In this document: positions 1 to 12,130 of the stretch, in pieces | Layout: each line of letters starts with the position of its first letter | How positions within the stretch are numbered: the stretch's first letter is position 1 | Assembly (NCBI RefSeq): GCF_958298935.1 | Contig: NC_084923.1 | Coordinates: 2,110,501-2,174,500 of the forward strand | DNA length: 64,000 nt | Source: Phragmites australis | Taxonomy: Eukaryota > Streptophyta > Magnoliopsida > Poales > Poaceae | Direction of reading: 5' to 3' | Notes under the pieces: generated by a model | The model's input: the letters and a program-made list of their open reading frames with translations, nothing else | Database searches by the model: none | What the model was told of the DNA's origin: nothing | Translations under genes and position numbers: made by a program

Positions 1-3000
1 AAATTCATAGTCCTTATAGGTCTCATGGTCAACAAATGAATTTCACATTTTGTTTCGGGTGTCACACGTGAAACGTTGTCGAGTTGCGTAGAACGTGTCA
101 AATTAATGTGGCGTGGTTTCCATCAGCTACGATCCAGTGTCCATGTGATTTGGACGTGACCAGGGGGACAAACCATGGATTTGGTCCACGGAGAGCAGCC
201 ACGTCATGGGAGGTGCCACGGCAATCCTACGCTCGTTGCTGCTTTGACATGCTCGAATGGTTTTTTTAAGCTGCAGCGAACATTTTAAAGAAAAAATAGA
301 TTAAACGGATATAGTAATTTTTTTAAAAAAAATATTTGACTATATGTATAGATAGATATAATGATCTTACACCTACTGATGTAATGACCATGTAAAAGTG
401 TTTGATTGTCTATATGGACAGATACAATGATCTTACATCCTATACTAACGAGTGTGCCCGTATAACACTGTAACCGATACAATATATTCACCGGATTAGA
501 CTTTACAGAGAAACTTAATTCGAACATATTTACCGAAACAGACTTTAACTATATAATTACATCTGTAGATACAGAAAGTAACTATATATATATATATTAT
601 ATATATATATAAACAAATAAATGACTTTCTTGTAAGAATATAGATACAGATAAAATCAAGATGATTCTAATACGAGTAACAAACACACTCATGATTGGGA
701 GTCGTTAGTACTCTGCTCCTCCTTTCTTCATCTCCAACGAAGGCAAGCTTGACTTGTGAATTGGTCGACCAGCTTAGCGAGCTTTCAGGCCTAGATACAA
801 ACGTGTTGCGCCTGTTGTTTGAAACAGAAGTTGCTGAAACACATCAAACCACTTGATTTCACCAAAAACCAGCTGGTTTCTTTTTTTGAAACTATTGTAA
901 TTATATATATATATATGTATATATATAATAAAAGAGAAAAGCTGTACGTCAACTGGACCAAAGAGATCAAGGGAAACGAAAAAAGAAACCACTGGCGGCA
1001 TCAGCTGGTTTCTAGCTCTCGATCTTCTGATTTCGCAGCACCGAACGCTGTCGGCAGTCACCAACGGCCAAGCAACTGCGGCCGCATGAATTAACCATGT
1101 GGATTGTCGCGCTGAGTCTTTTTTATTTCACAGAGCATAAAAAAATTAGGTTCACTAATGTTGGATATCTTGATATTTATTTATAAATTTATTAATATTT
1201 AACATATTTATTTAATTATAAAAAACAATGTTACTTTTATGCGTGCATATAATTTTAACATGTAGGCAACATTAATACGAATCTAACTAAATTTGTTTCA
1301 TATTTTTTATAAGTTTTAGATATTTTTCTATACATTTTAGATTATTTCAGCCGATTTATCAATATAACTATTATTATTTCTGCTATTTTTTTTAGAATTT
1401 TGCAAAAAAAAAATATGTACGAATACATATATATATACATAAGTGCACGTACAGCAACTTGCTCTCTGCAATTATTCTAAATCTTGGACTTTAATATATG
1501 TAATAGATTTACTCTATTGGCGATTCGATCGGTGAGCAGGGTCCTGAACTCACTGAGGGCCCAAGGAAGCAACGGCGAAACGTCTGCGTGCAGTGTGCGG
1601 CGCAACTCGCAAGCCTAGTTTCCAGGAAACGGAAGAGCAGCTGCGCTGAAGCCGGTGTAGCGACGTATCTGCTTCGTTTTATCCGTGGTTCATTCCCATA
1701 TGCCAATAATACGAAGTTTTTCCGGACTAATCAGGCACAGAGGAGAACCAATCATTAACTTGGATGGATAATGGAGGTGGTGTACTTTCCACTCATCAGC
1801 GATCAAATCTTATGCTGGCTCATTATATGTCTCATCAAAACAAAAAATTTCTTTCGTAATAGACGACATACTCCTTGACAACCATAGAAAGCTTCATATC
1901 TTAAGTCTTTGGTAGACACTATACGAGTGCATGAATATGATGATATGAGTATAGGTGCGTCTACAAGTTGTATTAGTGTTTTAAAAAAATAGACCTAAAT
2001 GATTGATTAGTGATCATCATCTACTCAACCAGCTAGCAGTTTCAGGCTTCAGCTTCGCTCTACGGACCCGTAGGGATGAAAACGAACAGGAACGGTCGGG
2101 AAAACCTCCTAACCGTTTTCATTTTCACATTTTCTCTCGAAAACAGAATCGAAAACGGGAAAACCGGAAACGGGTACGAACTCGAGAATGTCGGGATATC
2201 AAAAACGAACCAATCTGAACATAAATATGCGGGTATCAATCAGGAACCGATAATTTAAAATGAGAACACCGATCTATAAAACAATGATTTCAAGTATAGG
2301 CGTGACACATAATTAATTCACACCAACAAAAGTAATTTATATCATACACAGATGAACCATATAATGACATAAGGATCAACTGAAAAAATAACTACCATGT
2401 CGTAACTCGAGTACTAAACATAACATATAATCATACAAAGATTAGGATTGGAGGTGGTGAAAGAGCTTGAACAACATCGGTAGGTCAGCAGTCGACTGAG
2501 ACTGGACCACTAGGATCTGGTTGAACTTTGGGATAAGAGTTATGTTTGGACTGACCGATCGGGCTTGACGTATAGATTACATTGTGATTTGTGAAGTTTA
2601 ATCTCAATTAGAAAAACGAAAAATTCTAGATTAAAAACGAGAAATCCGAAAACGGTCGGAAAAACCTAATAACCGTTTTCATTTTCACATTTTCTCTCAA
2701 AAACGGAATCAAAAACAGATAAGAAAATATAGAAAACGGATCGAAACGGAACGGAATTTATCCCGTCCATTTTTATCCCTACCGACCCGTAGAGCGCGGA
2801 GCAAGGACTCGTGGACGCGTGCGGCGTTCGTCAAGCGTTGCAGATTAAACAGCGCAGCCTAGCAAGGACGCACGTACTTACGTCGCAGCAAGAAACACTT
2901 CCAGGGACCGAGCCCACGGATGGGGTCAACCAGATCGTTCAGTGACGCCAACCGTGGCAGGCGACTTCGTTCATGGACCGAGCCCTTCGCCATCTCCTTC

Positions 3001-3141
3001 CTCCGCCTCGCCAGTCGCCACGCTGCCCACGTCCCGTTTCCTTCCGCTCTTGAACGCATCTCCTAAGCACACACGCACACCAGCACAAAGATCACACGCC
3101 CGTGCGCGCGCGCGAGGAGCAGATCGACGCCTACTTTCGCC
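1..3141. other. Intergenic region upstream of the RLCK gene
   Basis: No gene is supported here. The DNA is AT-rich, with microsatellite-like AT runs near 578-612 and 899-926. The short open frames at 774-1094 overlap on both strands, are low in complexity and look like chance. A complete hAT-type MITE occupies 2071-2781 and is listed separately. The last 300 bases become GC- and CA-rich and probably hold the promoter and 5' leader of the kinase gene that starts at 3142, but no TATA box is clear. Confidence 0.6.
2071..2781. mobile_element. Non-autonomous hAT-type MITE with 8-bp target duplication
   Basis: The element begins TAGGGATGAAAAC and ends TTTTTATCCCTA, so its ends are imperfect inverted repeats sharing TAGGGAT. 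It is flanked by CGGACCCG (2063-2070) and CCGACCCG (2782-2789), an 8-bp target duplication with one mismatch, which is the hAT signature. It has no coding capacity. A 67-bp segment at 2092-2158 recurs in direct orientation at 2652-2718 with few differences. Length is 711 bp. Confidence 0.8.
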
Positions 3142-5770
3142 ATGGGCAATTGCTTCGGCTCCCCTGACGCCGCCGCGAAATCCACTGGTCCAAGGAAAGG
3201 TACGCCCCCGTGCAAGCACGCCTCTGCTTCAGTTCAATTCGATCATCTCGCTCCGGTTCGATTCAGTTACGCGGTCGTGATGGTTCGATTTGATCGTGCT
3301 GATGTGCACATGTGCAGGGCAGCCGACATGGCCCAAGGTAAGCGACGCCGGCAGCGGCGGGAGGCAAGAGAAGGGACGTCCGTGGCCGAGCGCGCCGGGG
3401 CGGGTTCTTGAGGAGCCGAGGCTGCGGGAGTTCACGCTGTCGGAGCTGCGGGCGGTGACGCGGGGGTTCAAGCCAGAGATGGTGCTCGGGGAGGGCGGGT
3501 TCGGCCGGGTGTACAAGGGGTGGATCGACGAGCGCACGCTCAACCCGGCCAAGAGCACCGCCGGCGTCGTCGTCGCTGTCAAGAAGCTCAACCCGGAGAG
3601 CGTCCAGGGCCTGCAGGAGTGGCAGGTGAGTCCCGTTAATCCATCGGCTCTTGAATTGCTTCGCTGCTCGCATGCCTGAGCTCATTTAGTCTTAACAGAG
3701 CTTCATCCAATTTGAATTTCTTCTCTGTTTTTCATGAAAAGGGCATTTTTTTTTTGCATTTATTTGGACGATTCATTCGATTTTATGTGCTAAAAAAGTT
3801 TTTTCCCCCTTCTTTCTTGTTGGATGAAATGTTCTTTTTGCCATTTGTGGGCTTTCAACCGTTTTAGTTCTTACCTGCCTTTGCCGTGAAGTTCCGATTT
3901 TTCAATCCATTTTGGTTTCCTCCCTATCATGCCACCACTGCATACTTCATACCTTGTAGCTTTGTTATGATTGACATTTGGAGAACATGTTGTGGCAATC
4001 AATGTACTAATGCAGTGTCAACGTGCCCCGTTGCTTGTTTTGCCAAGCTGGATATGTTTAGACCTCATGTGCATGTTCATTTGAGTTGTACTGCTCTCTG
4101 ATTAGTGCTGAGCTCATTTCCATTTCTTCTTCTGCAAGTGTAGTCCGAAGTCAACTTCTTGGGCAGATTGTCGCATCCGAACCTGGTGAGGCTCCTGGGC
4201 TACTGCGGCGAGAACAGGGAGCTGCTCCTGGTGTACGAGTTCATGTCCAAAGGCAGCCTGGAAAACCATCTCTTCAGGAGTAAGTCTAGCGTTGCCATTG
4301 TACACCTCAGCGATTCTGATTTGACAAAATCTGGTCCATTTTTGTAATTTACATAAGGTTGACAAACTGCAGAGGTAATTTCGTATGGTTGACTTCCTGA
4401 CAGCATAATCTCCCTGCCTAACCTAGCTAAGACATAAGGGACCCATGCATGCATTTTGTCTGAATAAGAACAAAAAAAAACGCCTTAGATTTACGGTCGA
4501 GTGGGGCGGCCGCCCCGGTCCCCCAAAACCCAGAGGTCCCATATGTATATGTATATGTATATTGTGTATATCGGTTCAAAAATAAACTGAAAAAATTGAA
4601 TCTGAACGATTTATATTTAATAATGACCTCCATTTTTAATCTCATACTGAGCCACCGAAATGTCAGAGCCGGATCTGGATTTACAGACATCTTGACCCTC
4701 TAGAAGCCTGTTTGACTGCTGGACGGGCAATCCTAGCAGCTGCATCACATGTTGATCTGGAGTTTGACGAGTTTAAGCAAGTCGCTTGTACGAGTCATAC
4801 GTGCCTTGTCCATAGCAGACTAAATATTTTTTTTGGCAATAGTAACCACACATGGTACGCTGTATGAGAGTCCTGTCTGACTTGTTGGAGTCAAAATCTT
4901 TGAGCAGGGGGTGCAACATTTGAACCGCTCTCATGGAGCCTACGGCTCAAGATCGCCATCGGCGCGGCGCGCGGCCTCGCCTTCCTGCACTCGTCGGAGA
5001 AGCAGATCATCTACAGGGACTTCAAGGCGTCGAACATCCTCCTCGACTCGGTAAATCCTCCAACCTTCTCCTCGGCACATCGTTGCAAACTCGACGAGAC
5101 CAGCTTCAATCACGGTTACTGACCATATATACATTTTCAGGATTTCACTCCGAAGCTGTCAGACTTCGGGCTCGCTAAGAACGGCCCTTCCGCCGGGAAG
5201 TCGCACGTCACGACCCGGATCATCGGCACCTACGGCTACGCCGCGCCGGAGTACGTCGCCACCGGTGGGTTTGCACGATGGCACGGCGTCGCTCGTCGCT
5301 AGCTCGGCATGTCATGGCCAGGCCGCTCACATTGATGTCCCGCTGATCTCTGCATGCATGCAGGTCACCTGTACGTGAAGAGCGACGTGTACGGCTACGG
5401 CGTGGTGCTGCTGGAGCTCCTGACGGGGCTGCGCGCGCACGACCTGAACCGGCCGAGCCACCAGAGCAACCTGGTGGAGTGGGCGCGGCCGTACCTCTCC
5501 GGCAGGCGGAAGCTGACGAGCCTCATGGACCAGCGGCTCGGCGGGCGGTACCCGCCCAATGCCGCGCTCCGGGCCGCCAGGCTCGCGAACAAGTGCCTCT
5601 CAGGCGACCCCAAGAGCCGGCCGTCCATGGCCGACGTCGTCGCCGCGCTCGAGGAGATCGAGGCCCTGCAGGAGACCGCGGGGTCCAAGGGCCACCGGGA
5701 TCTGCCGCCGCGGCCCGTCGCACGACGGTCACCGTCACCGTATCATCATGATTCTTCCAAGCCGTGTTGA
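3142..5770 (+). CDS. Receptor-like cytoplasmic kinase, RLCK-VII/PBL type
   Basis: Six exons: 3142-3199, 3318-3625, 4144-4279, 4908-5050, 5141-5264, 5364-5770. All have GT-AG junctions and join in frame to 391 aa. The N terminus MGNCFGS carries Gly2 for myristoylation and Cys4 for palmitoylation, so the protein is expected at the plasma membrane. The kinase domain has a P-loop GEGGFGRVY (77-85), Lys108 in VAVKK, catalytic YRDFKASN with Asp205 and Asn210, DFG at 223-225, and the activation/P+1 segment [10 protein letters not shown] (244-253). YRD in place of HRD is normal in RLCK-VII and keeps the Arg of an RD kinase. Family members relay signals from pattern-recognition and other receptor kinases by Ser/Thr phosphorylation. 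The length is typical and nothing appears broken. Intron 3 contains a probable transposon scrap. The exact PBL subgroup cannot be assigned by eye. Confidence 0.93.
4455..4690. repeat. Possible transposon fragment in RLCK intron 3
   Basis: Within the 628-base third intron, a GC-rich block (GGGGCGGCCGCCCCGG near 4503) is followed by an ATGTAT run and an AT-rich tail, unlike the rest of the intron. It resembles common scraps of grass DNA transposons, but I see no terminal repeats or target duplication. Confidence 0.3.
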
Positions 5771-7492
5771 TGCATGATTACTTGATCGCGCTGCTAATTA
5801 AGAACACTTGGATGCACAGCTACATTGTTGAGCTTCTACTAATCAACACAAAGTTAATTCTTACTTTGCAATTATTGTCAACAATCTTACTTTGCAAACG
5901 ATACGATATGAGTCTATTAGTCTCAAATTAGCTAGGTGACCGAGTTCCGGAATGGACCCGAATCGGACAGGGGAAACCGACAGTGTTCGAAGCCTGTGCC
6001 CGAGTCGGATTCGGTCAGGCCACGACCACGACGCCGTGAGGAGCGTTCCGAGGGCCAAGGGCAACGGCTGGGAGTCGGACCGGAGCTACGACCCGGACCT
6101 GGACGGCTTCATCATGAGTGCTGTATCCAAGAGGCCCAGGCCGCCGCCGCGATTGAAGAGGTGCACCGGCGGCGGGCGATGCAAATTGAGCGGCTGCGTA
6201 AACTCGGCCTCTTCCATTAGCAGCCCTCCTCCAGCCGCCGGGCGCCGTTCCACCGGCCGCGCACGATGCATCAGCTGGAGCCTCTCTCGACCAAGTGCAG
6301 CGTAGCCAGATGCCAGGATGCGACGACGATCGTAAGCTGTAAGCAACTCAGGAACAGCACATATATACAGATTATGATTTCTCAAATAAATGCACATGTT
6401 GCAAACTTGAGGACAAAATACACAACATAGTACCTCAAAACACTATAGCATTCCAGTACTGAAAGAAAATGAGGGGGAAAAAACTCTATGCACCGATGTC
6501 GTCTAGGCGACTAGGACATCTTCTGCCTTCCAACTGTCAAATTATTCAGGGTGTCCAAAACCACCTTCCCTTCTGAAACGGTGAAGCAGAAATATGATAA
6601 ACTACGGAATGCATACAAGATTCGATGCTAGCATTGATCTCGGACCAACAAAATTGCATTTTGACTGGAGATAAGCTTGATGCATATATTGTTGTGTTGT
6701 CATAGCTCCAGGTGTTCTGCTCAAGCTCCTTTTGCTCTGGAACATGGGAACGAAAGCAAGATTAGCTTACTGTACAACTGCAGTGTGATTGACAAAATGA
6801 AGGGAAAATAAATGCCAAAAGAAACAGTTTCATCGATACTTACACTGGTGAGAAGACATTTCAGCGTGGCTAAACTGACATATGACAGCGTAAGCACGCT
6901 TATGTTGATTACAGAGCTTGTAACTTTTGGTGATCTTTTAAATGTTGAACCTTGAAGCAAATACTTCAGAATTGTGCAACGGATCAAACCCCAAAAGAGC
7001 TAACATTTGTTCTGTAACTTGGTCATGACTGCTAAACCTAATCCAAAGCTTCATTTCGACAAATTCCTACTGGCTCCACTCTCTGACCTATGTTGTACAC
7101 TAGTTTGTTAAGTGCAACAAACTAATTCTACAGTTATGAACCTGAACAAGAAGTACAAAGTTCTAACTTCTGTTATCACGGACAAGATTGTATGCAGTTT
7201 ACTGCATAAAAAATTAATCCCAAGTGCTGACAGGGAACATCAACAATCACTTCTTTTCCAATTCTGGCACACAACCACCAAGCAGCAACAGACAGAACTC
7301 ACTGGGCATTTGACCATTGGTTGGTCACAGTTCTAAGTTTGCCGACCATCTGACCATTGGATGATAGCACAGTAGGTATTTACAGATGCTTCCTGTGCAT
7401 ATCATCATGACTTAAAACTGAGGGCAATGTCAACACAATATTTACTTCAAGACGAGAGATGGGATGCTTGTCTGCATCCTGGAAGAGCATTG
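5771..7492. other. Convergent intergenic region between RLCK and NLP genes
   Basis: Both flanking genes end here, so the outer parts should be 3' UTRs. A GC-rich block at 5936-6305 has overlapping open frames on + (117 aa from 5952, 94 aa from 5936) and on - (103 aa). None shows a recognisable domain, and simultaneous opening of several frames suggests composition rather than selection. It could be a captured gene fragment. The rest (6400-7492) is AT-rich with nothing I recognise. Confidence 0.5.
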
Positions 7493-10400
7493 TCAGGACA
7501 AACCAGTTTGACCAAGCACTGGCTGAACAGTAGGATTTACCAAGATTCTTACTGTTTGAGCACTTGATGACTTGTACACATCAATACACTCCAGCAGGTC
7601 CGCATCACATGTTAAAAGAACCCACTCAGATTCATCATCCAAGTACTTAAGGTCCACACGGGTCTCCTCAGCAATGCTAAACCGCTTTACAATTTCTTCT
7701 TTTAGCTTTTCAAATCCCCAACTAGGCTGAAGTCGGAATATGCATCTTTCTTCGCCATACATGGCTTTTATTTTGAGAGAATCAGGCTTAGACTGCATGC
7801 CTGACATGTTTTCCATTGGTTTTTGTTCACTTAAAAGCATTTGACTCTGGGGCCTAGACAGGGTGACAGGTCTTTCTTCAGTAAACATCTGCAGTTCTGC
7901 ATGGCTCACAGCTTTCAGTAGCGTGGAACTCTGATTCTCCTCCACGAAAACTTCTTGCTTAATGGCAAGCTGGGGAGCACTGCCATGCTGTTGCGACTTC
8001 GAACCACTGGAACAACCATGGCTGGAATTTGAGCTTTGGCTGCAAGAGGGGGAGAGGGAATTAGAGCCAGAAGTATGTGAAGTGAATCTGCCCTCGCACT
8101 GCCGATCAGGAATCGAAGGTTCCAAGTGAGCTTTTTGCTCAGATATTGAATAAGTGACATCCCCCTGTGACTCTCTTTCTAACCATGTGGCCTTGGTAAA
8201 GTTTTCATAGAACGAGCTGAGCTGCACTGTTCCTTCAGCACCATGTACCGAATCAATGACCATTTGCAATTTCTTTAAGGAGTGCCCAACTTTTCTGATC
8301 TTCCGTGATGGCCAACGATTAATTCCATGCTGCCTGCATATTCTCTTCAGTGTAGTAGGGCACACTGAAACAAATGGGTGAAATAGTTAAATAAAGACAT
8401 TGAAAATTGTAACGAAGCACAAAGAGCGGTGTGTCTTTTACTTGCAATTGTTGCAAAAACAACAGCGATCACAAGCTACTCACTATTCATCCTAACAGAG
8501 AAAGGTACTAAAACAAAAGGAATGGCAAAGAGCTGTAGGGATCCTTTGGGTCAGAAGTTACCTCCTAAATTCTTTGCAGCTTCTTTCAGGCTACCAGCAA
8601 AATGCTTCCGAAGCTCTTCCAGGCTAACGGTTTTCTCCATCTTAGTGCGCCGCTTCTCTACTGTTTTGTCCAACTTCGAAGAGCTTGGATCTCTAGAACA
8701 AGTTTCCTCCTTGACCTCGTATTCTTCATGCTGCTTAAACCCTGAAAAGATACTTCCTTCAGGCCCTAGTACTGGTGAAGTATGCCAGCCAGCTGTAACA
8801 CTAAACCCTTCATCCTCTTGCTTGCTAAATCCAAATGGTAGGTCGCCATCCATTTCTTTCACTCCCTTATTTTGAGCATCCACAAGGCTTGCTATCCATG
8901 AGGATACCTCCTCAGAAGCTTCCAGCGATGTTGTCCGTGCAGGAACATCAGTGCCACTACAAAGCTCATCCAAGTTTTCATGCATAGACTTGGCATAACA
9001 TTCTGGTGGGGTTAGTGCACTTGTTTCAAATGATCCTTCATCCACCAGTTCTTTCAAACTGACAACTCGTAATGTATAGCAGGTCTGCTGTATTGTAATG
9101 GACAAAGAATTAAGCATGGACCTTTGCTCTTCGCTCTTTACACAGTCCATTGGCAAGAACAATTCCAAGACAAAGTCAAGGCTTCCAGTCCTGACACTTC
9201 GCAGTCGGATGGCCACTGCAGCCCTCAAGCTGAAAAGTCTTGCATGATGTGAGAGAGGGTATTGGACCTTGCTGTAGGCAGTAATGTCCGGGGAGAAACA
9301 TGGCTCGTTCGTCCCAAATGCCCTGCCAACAACACCCTCACCTCTGAACAGATGATGCTCGGAGCAAGCTTGGTGAAAGCCCCTTACACTTGTGTCGCGG
9401 AGGTAACACGCCTCATCCACAGTGGACACGCAGTACTTGGATTTTTCATCGGAGTGGCGGCTTCCCCTCTTTGCCTGGCAGATGCACGGTATCCATGTCT
9501 GAGCCAGTGGCAGTTCGTGTCTCTCACAAACAGTTCTGAGAACATAAACGATCTCTGGTACAATTGCTCGGTAAGAAGTATCAACCACCTAACAAGGAGT
9601 AAGAAGCATCTGTCACTGATAACAATGCTTCGGCATAACACTATGATCTTGATATCTTTCAGCTCACCTTTGCACGGGGATCACTGGAAACATCGGAGCT
9701 TCTGAGATCAACCTCCTGTAAATGTCCACAAACACAAGTCTTACTAAAACAAGAACATCACCAAAGAAAGGAAGGTGGAAAGACTGATTACTTCGGGAAT
9801 TGGCGTGCCAGGTAGTTATCACGCCTTTTCCCAAGGACATTTCAGCGAACAGGTTAAGAACATAACAAGAGCAGGGCGGATTGGAGGATCAAGACGAACA
9901 AGAGGAGCAGCAATGGGCAATCTACCTTGAGAGCACTGCAGATGTTCTCGATCTCGGCACCGTAGTTGATCTTCTGTGTGGTCATGACGAGCTCGACGAC
10001 GCCGAGGCAGGCCCAGGTCCGGGGCTCGAACACCGGGAGCGCGACGCTGCCGCGGATGTCGAAGTACTGCGCATGGCGGACGCGCGGGTACTCCTCGGAG
10101 GAGAAGTAGCGGACGTCGGGCGTCCACTCGGGGACGCGACCGACGAAGACGCGGCCAGGCAGCCCCAGCTCGGCGCGCGAGCTTTCATCGGCGGAGAACT
10201 GGTACTTCATCGACACCGTCCGGTAGCTCGCGAGGCGCTCGTTCCGACTGTCCAACCAGAACGGCTGCCCGCACGTCGTCAGCACTTGCCGGTCGCCGAT
10301 CACCGTGGGGACCCATACCTGCGCCAGCAGCTCCCCGGTCTGCGGCTGCGACAGCGACGCGATGCGCTCCAACGCGCGCCGCAGCCGCTCCTTCACCGTG

Positions 10401-10723
10401 GCCACCGCCTCCTGTCTTGGCTGGAACAGCCAGCCGCGGCACGGCGGGCTCGCATCGATCCCGTCGACCCTCTCCGGCTCGTCCCTGTCGTCCTCGCCGG
10501 CCGGCGCGGCGGGAGTCGCCGTGGTGGTCGTGCTGCAGATGTCGAACAGCGGCGAGAGAGGGCCACCGCACGCGCCGGCGTCGGGGTGCGAGAACTCGGA
10601 GAAATCGAACCCCGGCGCCGCCAGGAACAGCTCCTCCATGAGATCCAGGTCGCCAACGGCGACGTCCTCCATCGCGCCGCAGCCCAGCAACCCGTCCTCG
10701 TCGGTCTGCTGCGCCTGCTCCAT
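7493..10723 (-). CDS. NLP1: NIN-like protein transcription factor (RWP-RK plus PB1), NLP1-like
   Basis: Four exons on the minus strand: 10723-9926, 9715-9668, 9588-8562, 8364-7493. They give 914 aa, the usual NLP size. The N-terminal half is the conserved GAF-like region (for example LLAQVWVPT, and AQTWIPC in exon 3), the part of NLPs that responds to nitrate and carries transactivation activity. The RWP-RK DNA-binding domain spans the exon 3/4 junction at about residues 600-656 and contains INRWPSRKIRK. A PB1 interaction domain lies near residues 820-903 (IKAMYGEE to TVRILV). NLPs bind nitrate-responsive elements and activate nitrate uptake and assimilation genes from the nucleus. The second exon is only 48 bp, as is common in the family. 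The symbol rests on similarity plus its place directly next to a catalase, which from memory is the order of OsNLP1 and CatC in rice. Confidence 0.92.
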
Positions 10724-11899
10724 GCCCGTATAACTAGTAAAACCAGCTCGCTCGCTCGCTCGGCTTCAAAAACCAAATCTTCGTATGCCAATCGGAGAAG
10801 AACAGCAGCAACCGCCGCTGCAGCGCAGCCAAGAAGCCAACCGGAGCCAGGAACAACGAACCTGGATTAACTGTGCACCAAAAAGAAAAAAAAAACGATA
10901 ATCTTTTCCGTCAAATACTCCAAGGAACAGACGATCTTTTTGGGCACATGGCTGCCACAACGGAAACCACTCGTCCTCGCACCACACAACACGAGCGGGG
11001 TGGGGGAGGCGAAGCCTGCCTACGGACGAAACATTCCCATCGCGGAAAGAGAGAGCGACACACATCGCCATCAGCCCCCGGTGGATGAAGAAAGTGGCAG
11101 TAAGAAACACAATACGGCCCACTAACCATTTCACCAACCAACCGCAAACATCTGCGGCCGCAACCAGTGCTATCGCTTCCCCACAAGAGAAAGGCAAGGA
11201 AGAAGAACAAGACCAGACCCCAAAAAAAAAACAGCTTTACTGCATCAGATGCCATGAACCAAACCAACCCACCTCACTGGCATGTCGATCTCTCGTCGCA
11301 GCAACAGTGCTCCAATAGAACAGTGGGAGCAGCAGCTTGCTCCTGCCTACGCAGTTCTGTCTGATAAGTTCAGTTCTGTAGAAGTGATTCTGTCTGCGTC
11401 TCAAGGATCCGAGACAGAGGGGGAGAGAGAGAGGTGAATAGGTGATGGTGGTAGAATCGTACTTGTGCAATGCAAAACTGCCAATAGGCGTTCCCTCCTC
11501 GGAGTGCGTTCTCTCTCTGCGCCCTTTGCATCTTTGTTGTGTGCCTGCACGATGACGACGGGATCTCCAATACCTCTCCCCACCGCGTGGGGACCACTGG
11601 GCGAATTGGCGGGTGGGGCCGGAAGTCAACTGGGTTTCGGTGGGCCCGGCAGGAGCAGGGCCGGTATTCTCCTCCGGAGGGATGACGTGGCCATGATGGA
11701 TGGGCCACGCGCCGTCGTGCGGTGGCAGACGGCGACGACCAGCGCGGCGTGCGGCTCAACGGACAACGGCTGTGACCACGTATCGGCTCAGCTCCGGTTG
11801 TGCTCTTGCCTTCTTGGGTGTGGCCAACCAAAGATTCTACCGTGCCTGCCACTTTTCTCCTTGACGTACTATCGCCTGACTTGGTTTATCACGCTGGGT

Positions 11900-12130
11900 G
11901 CGGATTTCATTTCTTTTACAATTTTTTTCATTTATTATCGGCGAAAACCAAAAGTTTCACTATTTTTTCATTTACCGTGAAAAGATCGAAATTTATGAAA
12001 TTTCATTAAAATTTCGGTCATTTTTCGTTATCTTCTATATTGGTCCACATGTTAGTGAAAAAAATTCCAGAATTAGAAATTTCGTTCCCCTCTTAAATTC
12101 GTAAAATTTCAACGAAATTTTAATCCCTGG
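11900..12130. repeat. Dispersed MITE-like repeat, copy 1
   Basis: Starts near GGATTTCATTTC and ends near AAATTTTAATCCCTGG, giving short inverted ends (GGATT...AATCC). The interior is rich in GAAATTT and AAATTTC words, including AAATTTCGGTCATTTTTCG. A related sequence with the same ends and inner words is at 61397-61596. No target duplication was identified. Confidence 0.55.

Noticed and set aside
5952..6305. 117-aa plus-strand frame downstream of the kinase gene
   Set aside because: Frames on both strands are open over the same GC-rich block, with no recognisable domain and no splice context.
9881..10870. 329-aa plus-strand open frame opposite the NLP first exon
   Set aside because: Antisense shadow of a GC-rich coding exon; the minus strand carries the real NLP protein.
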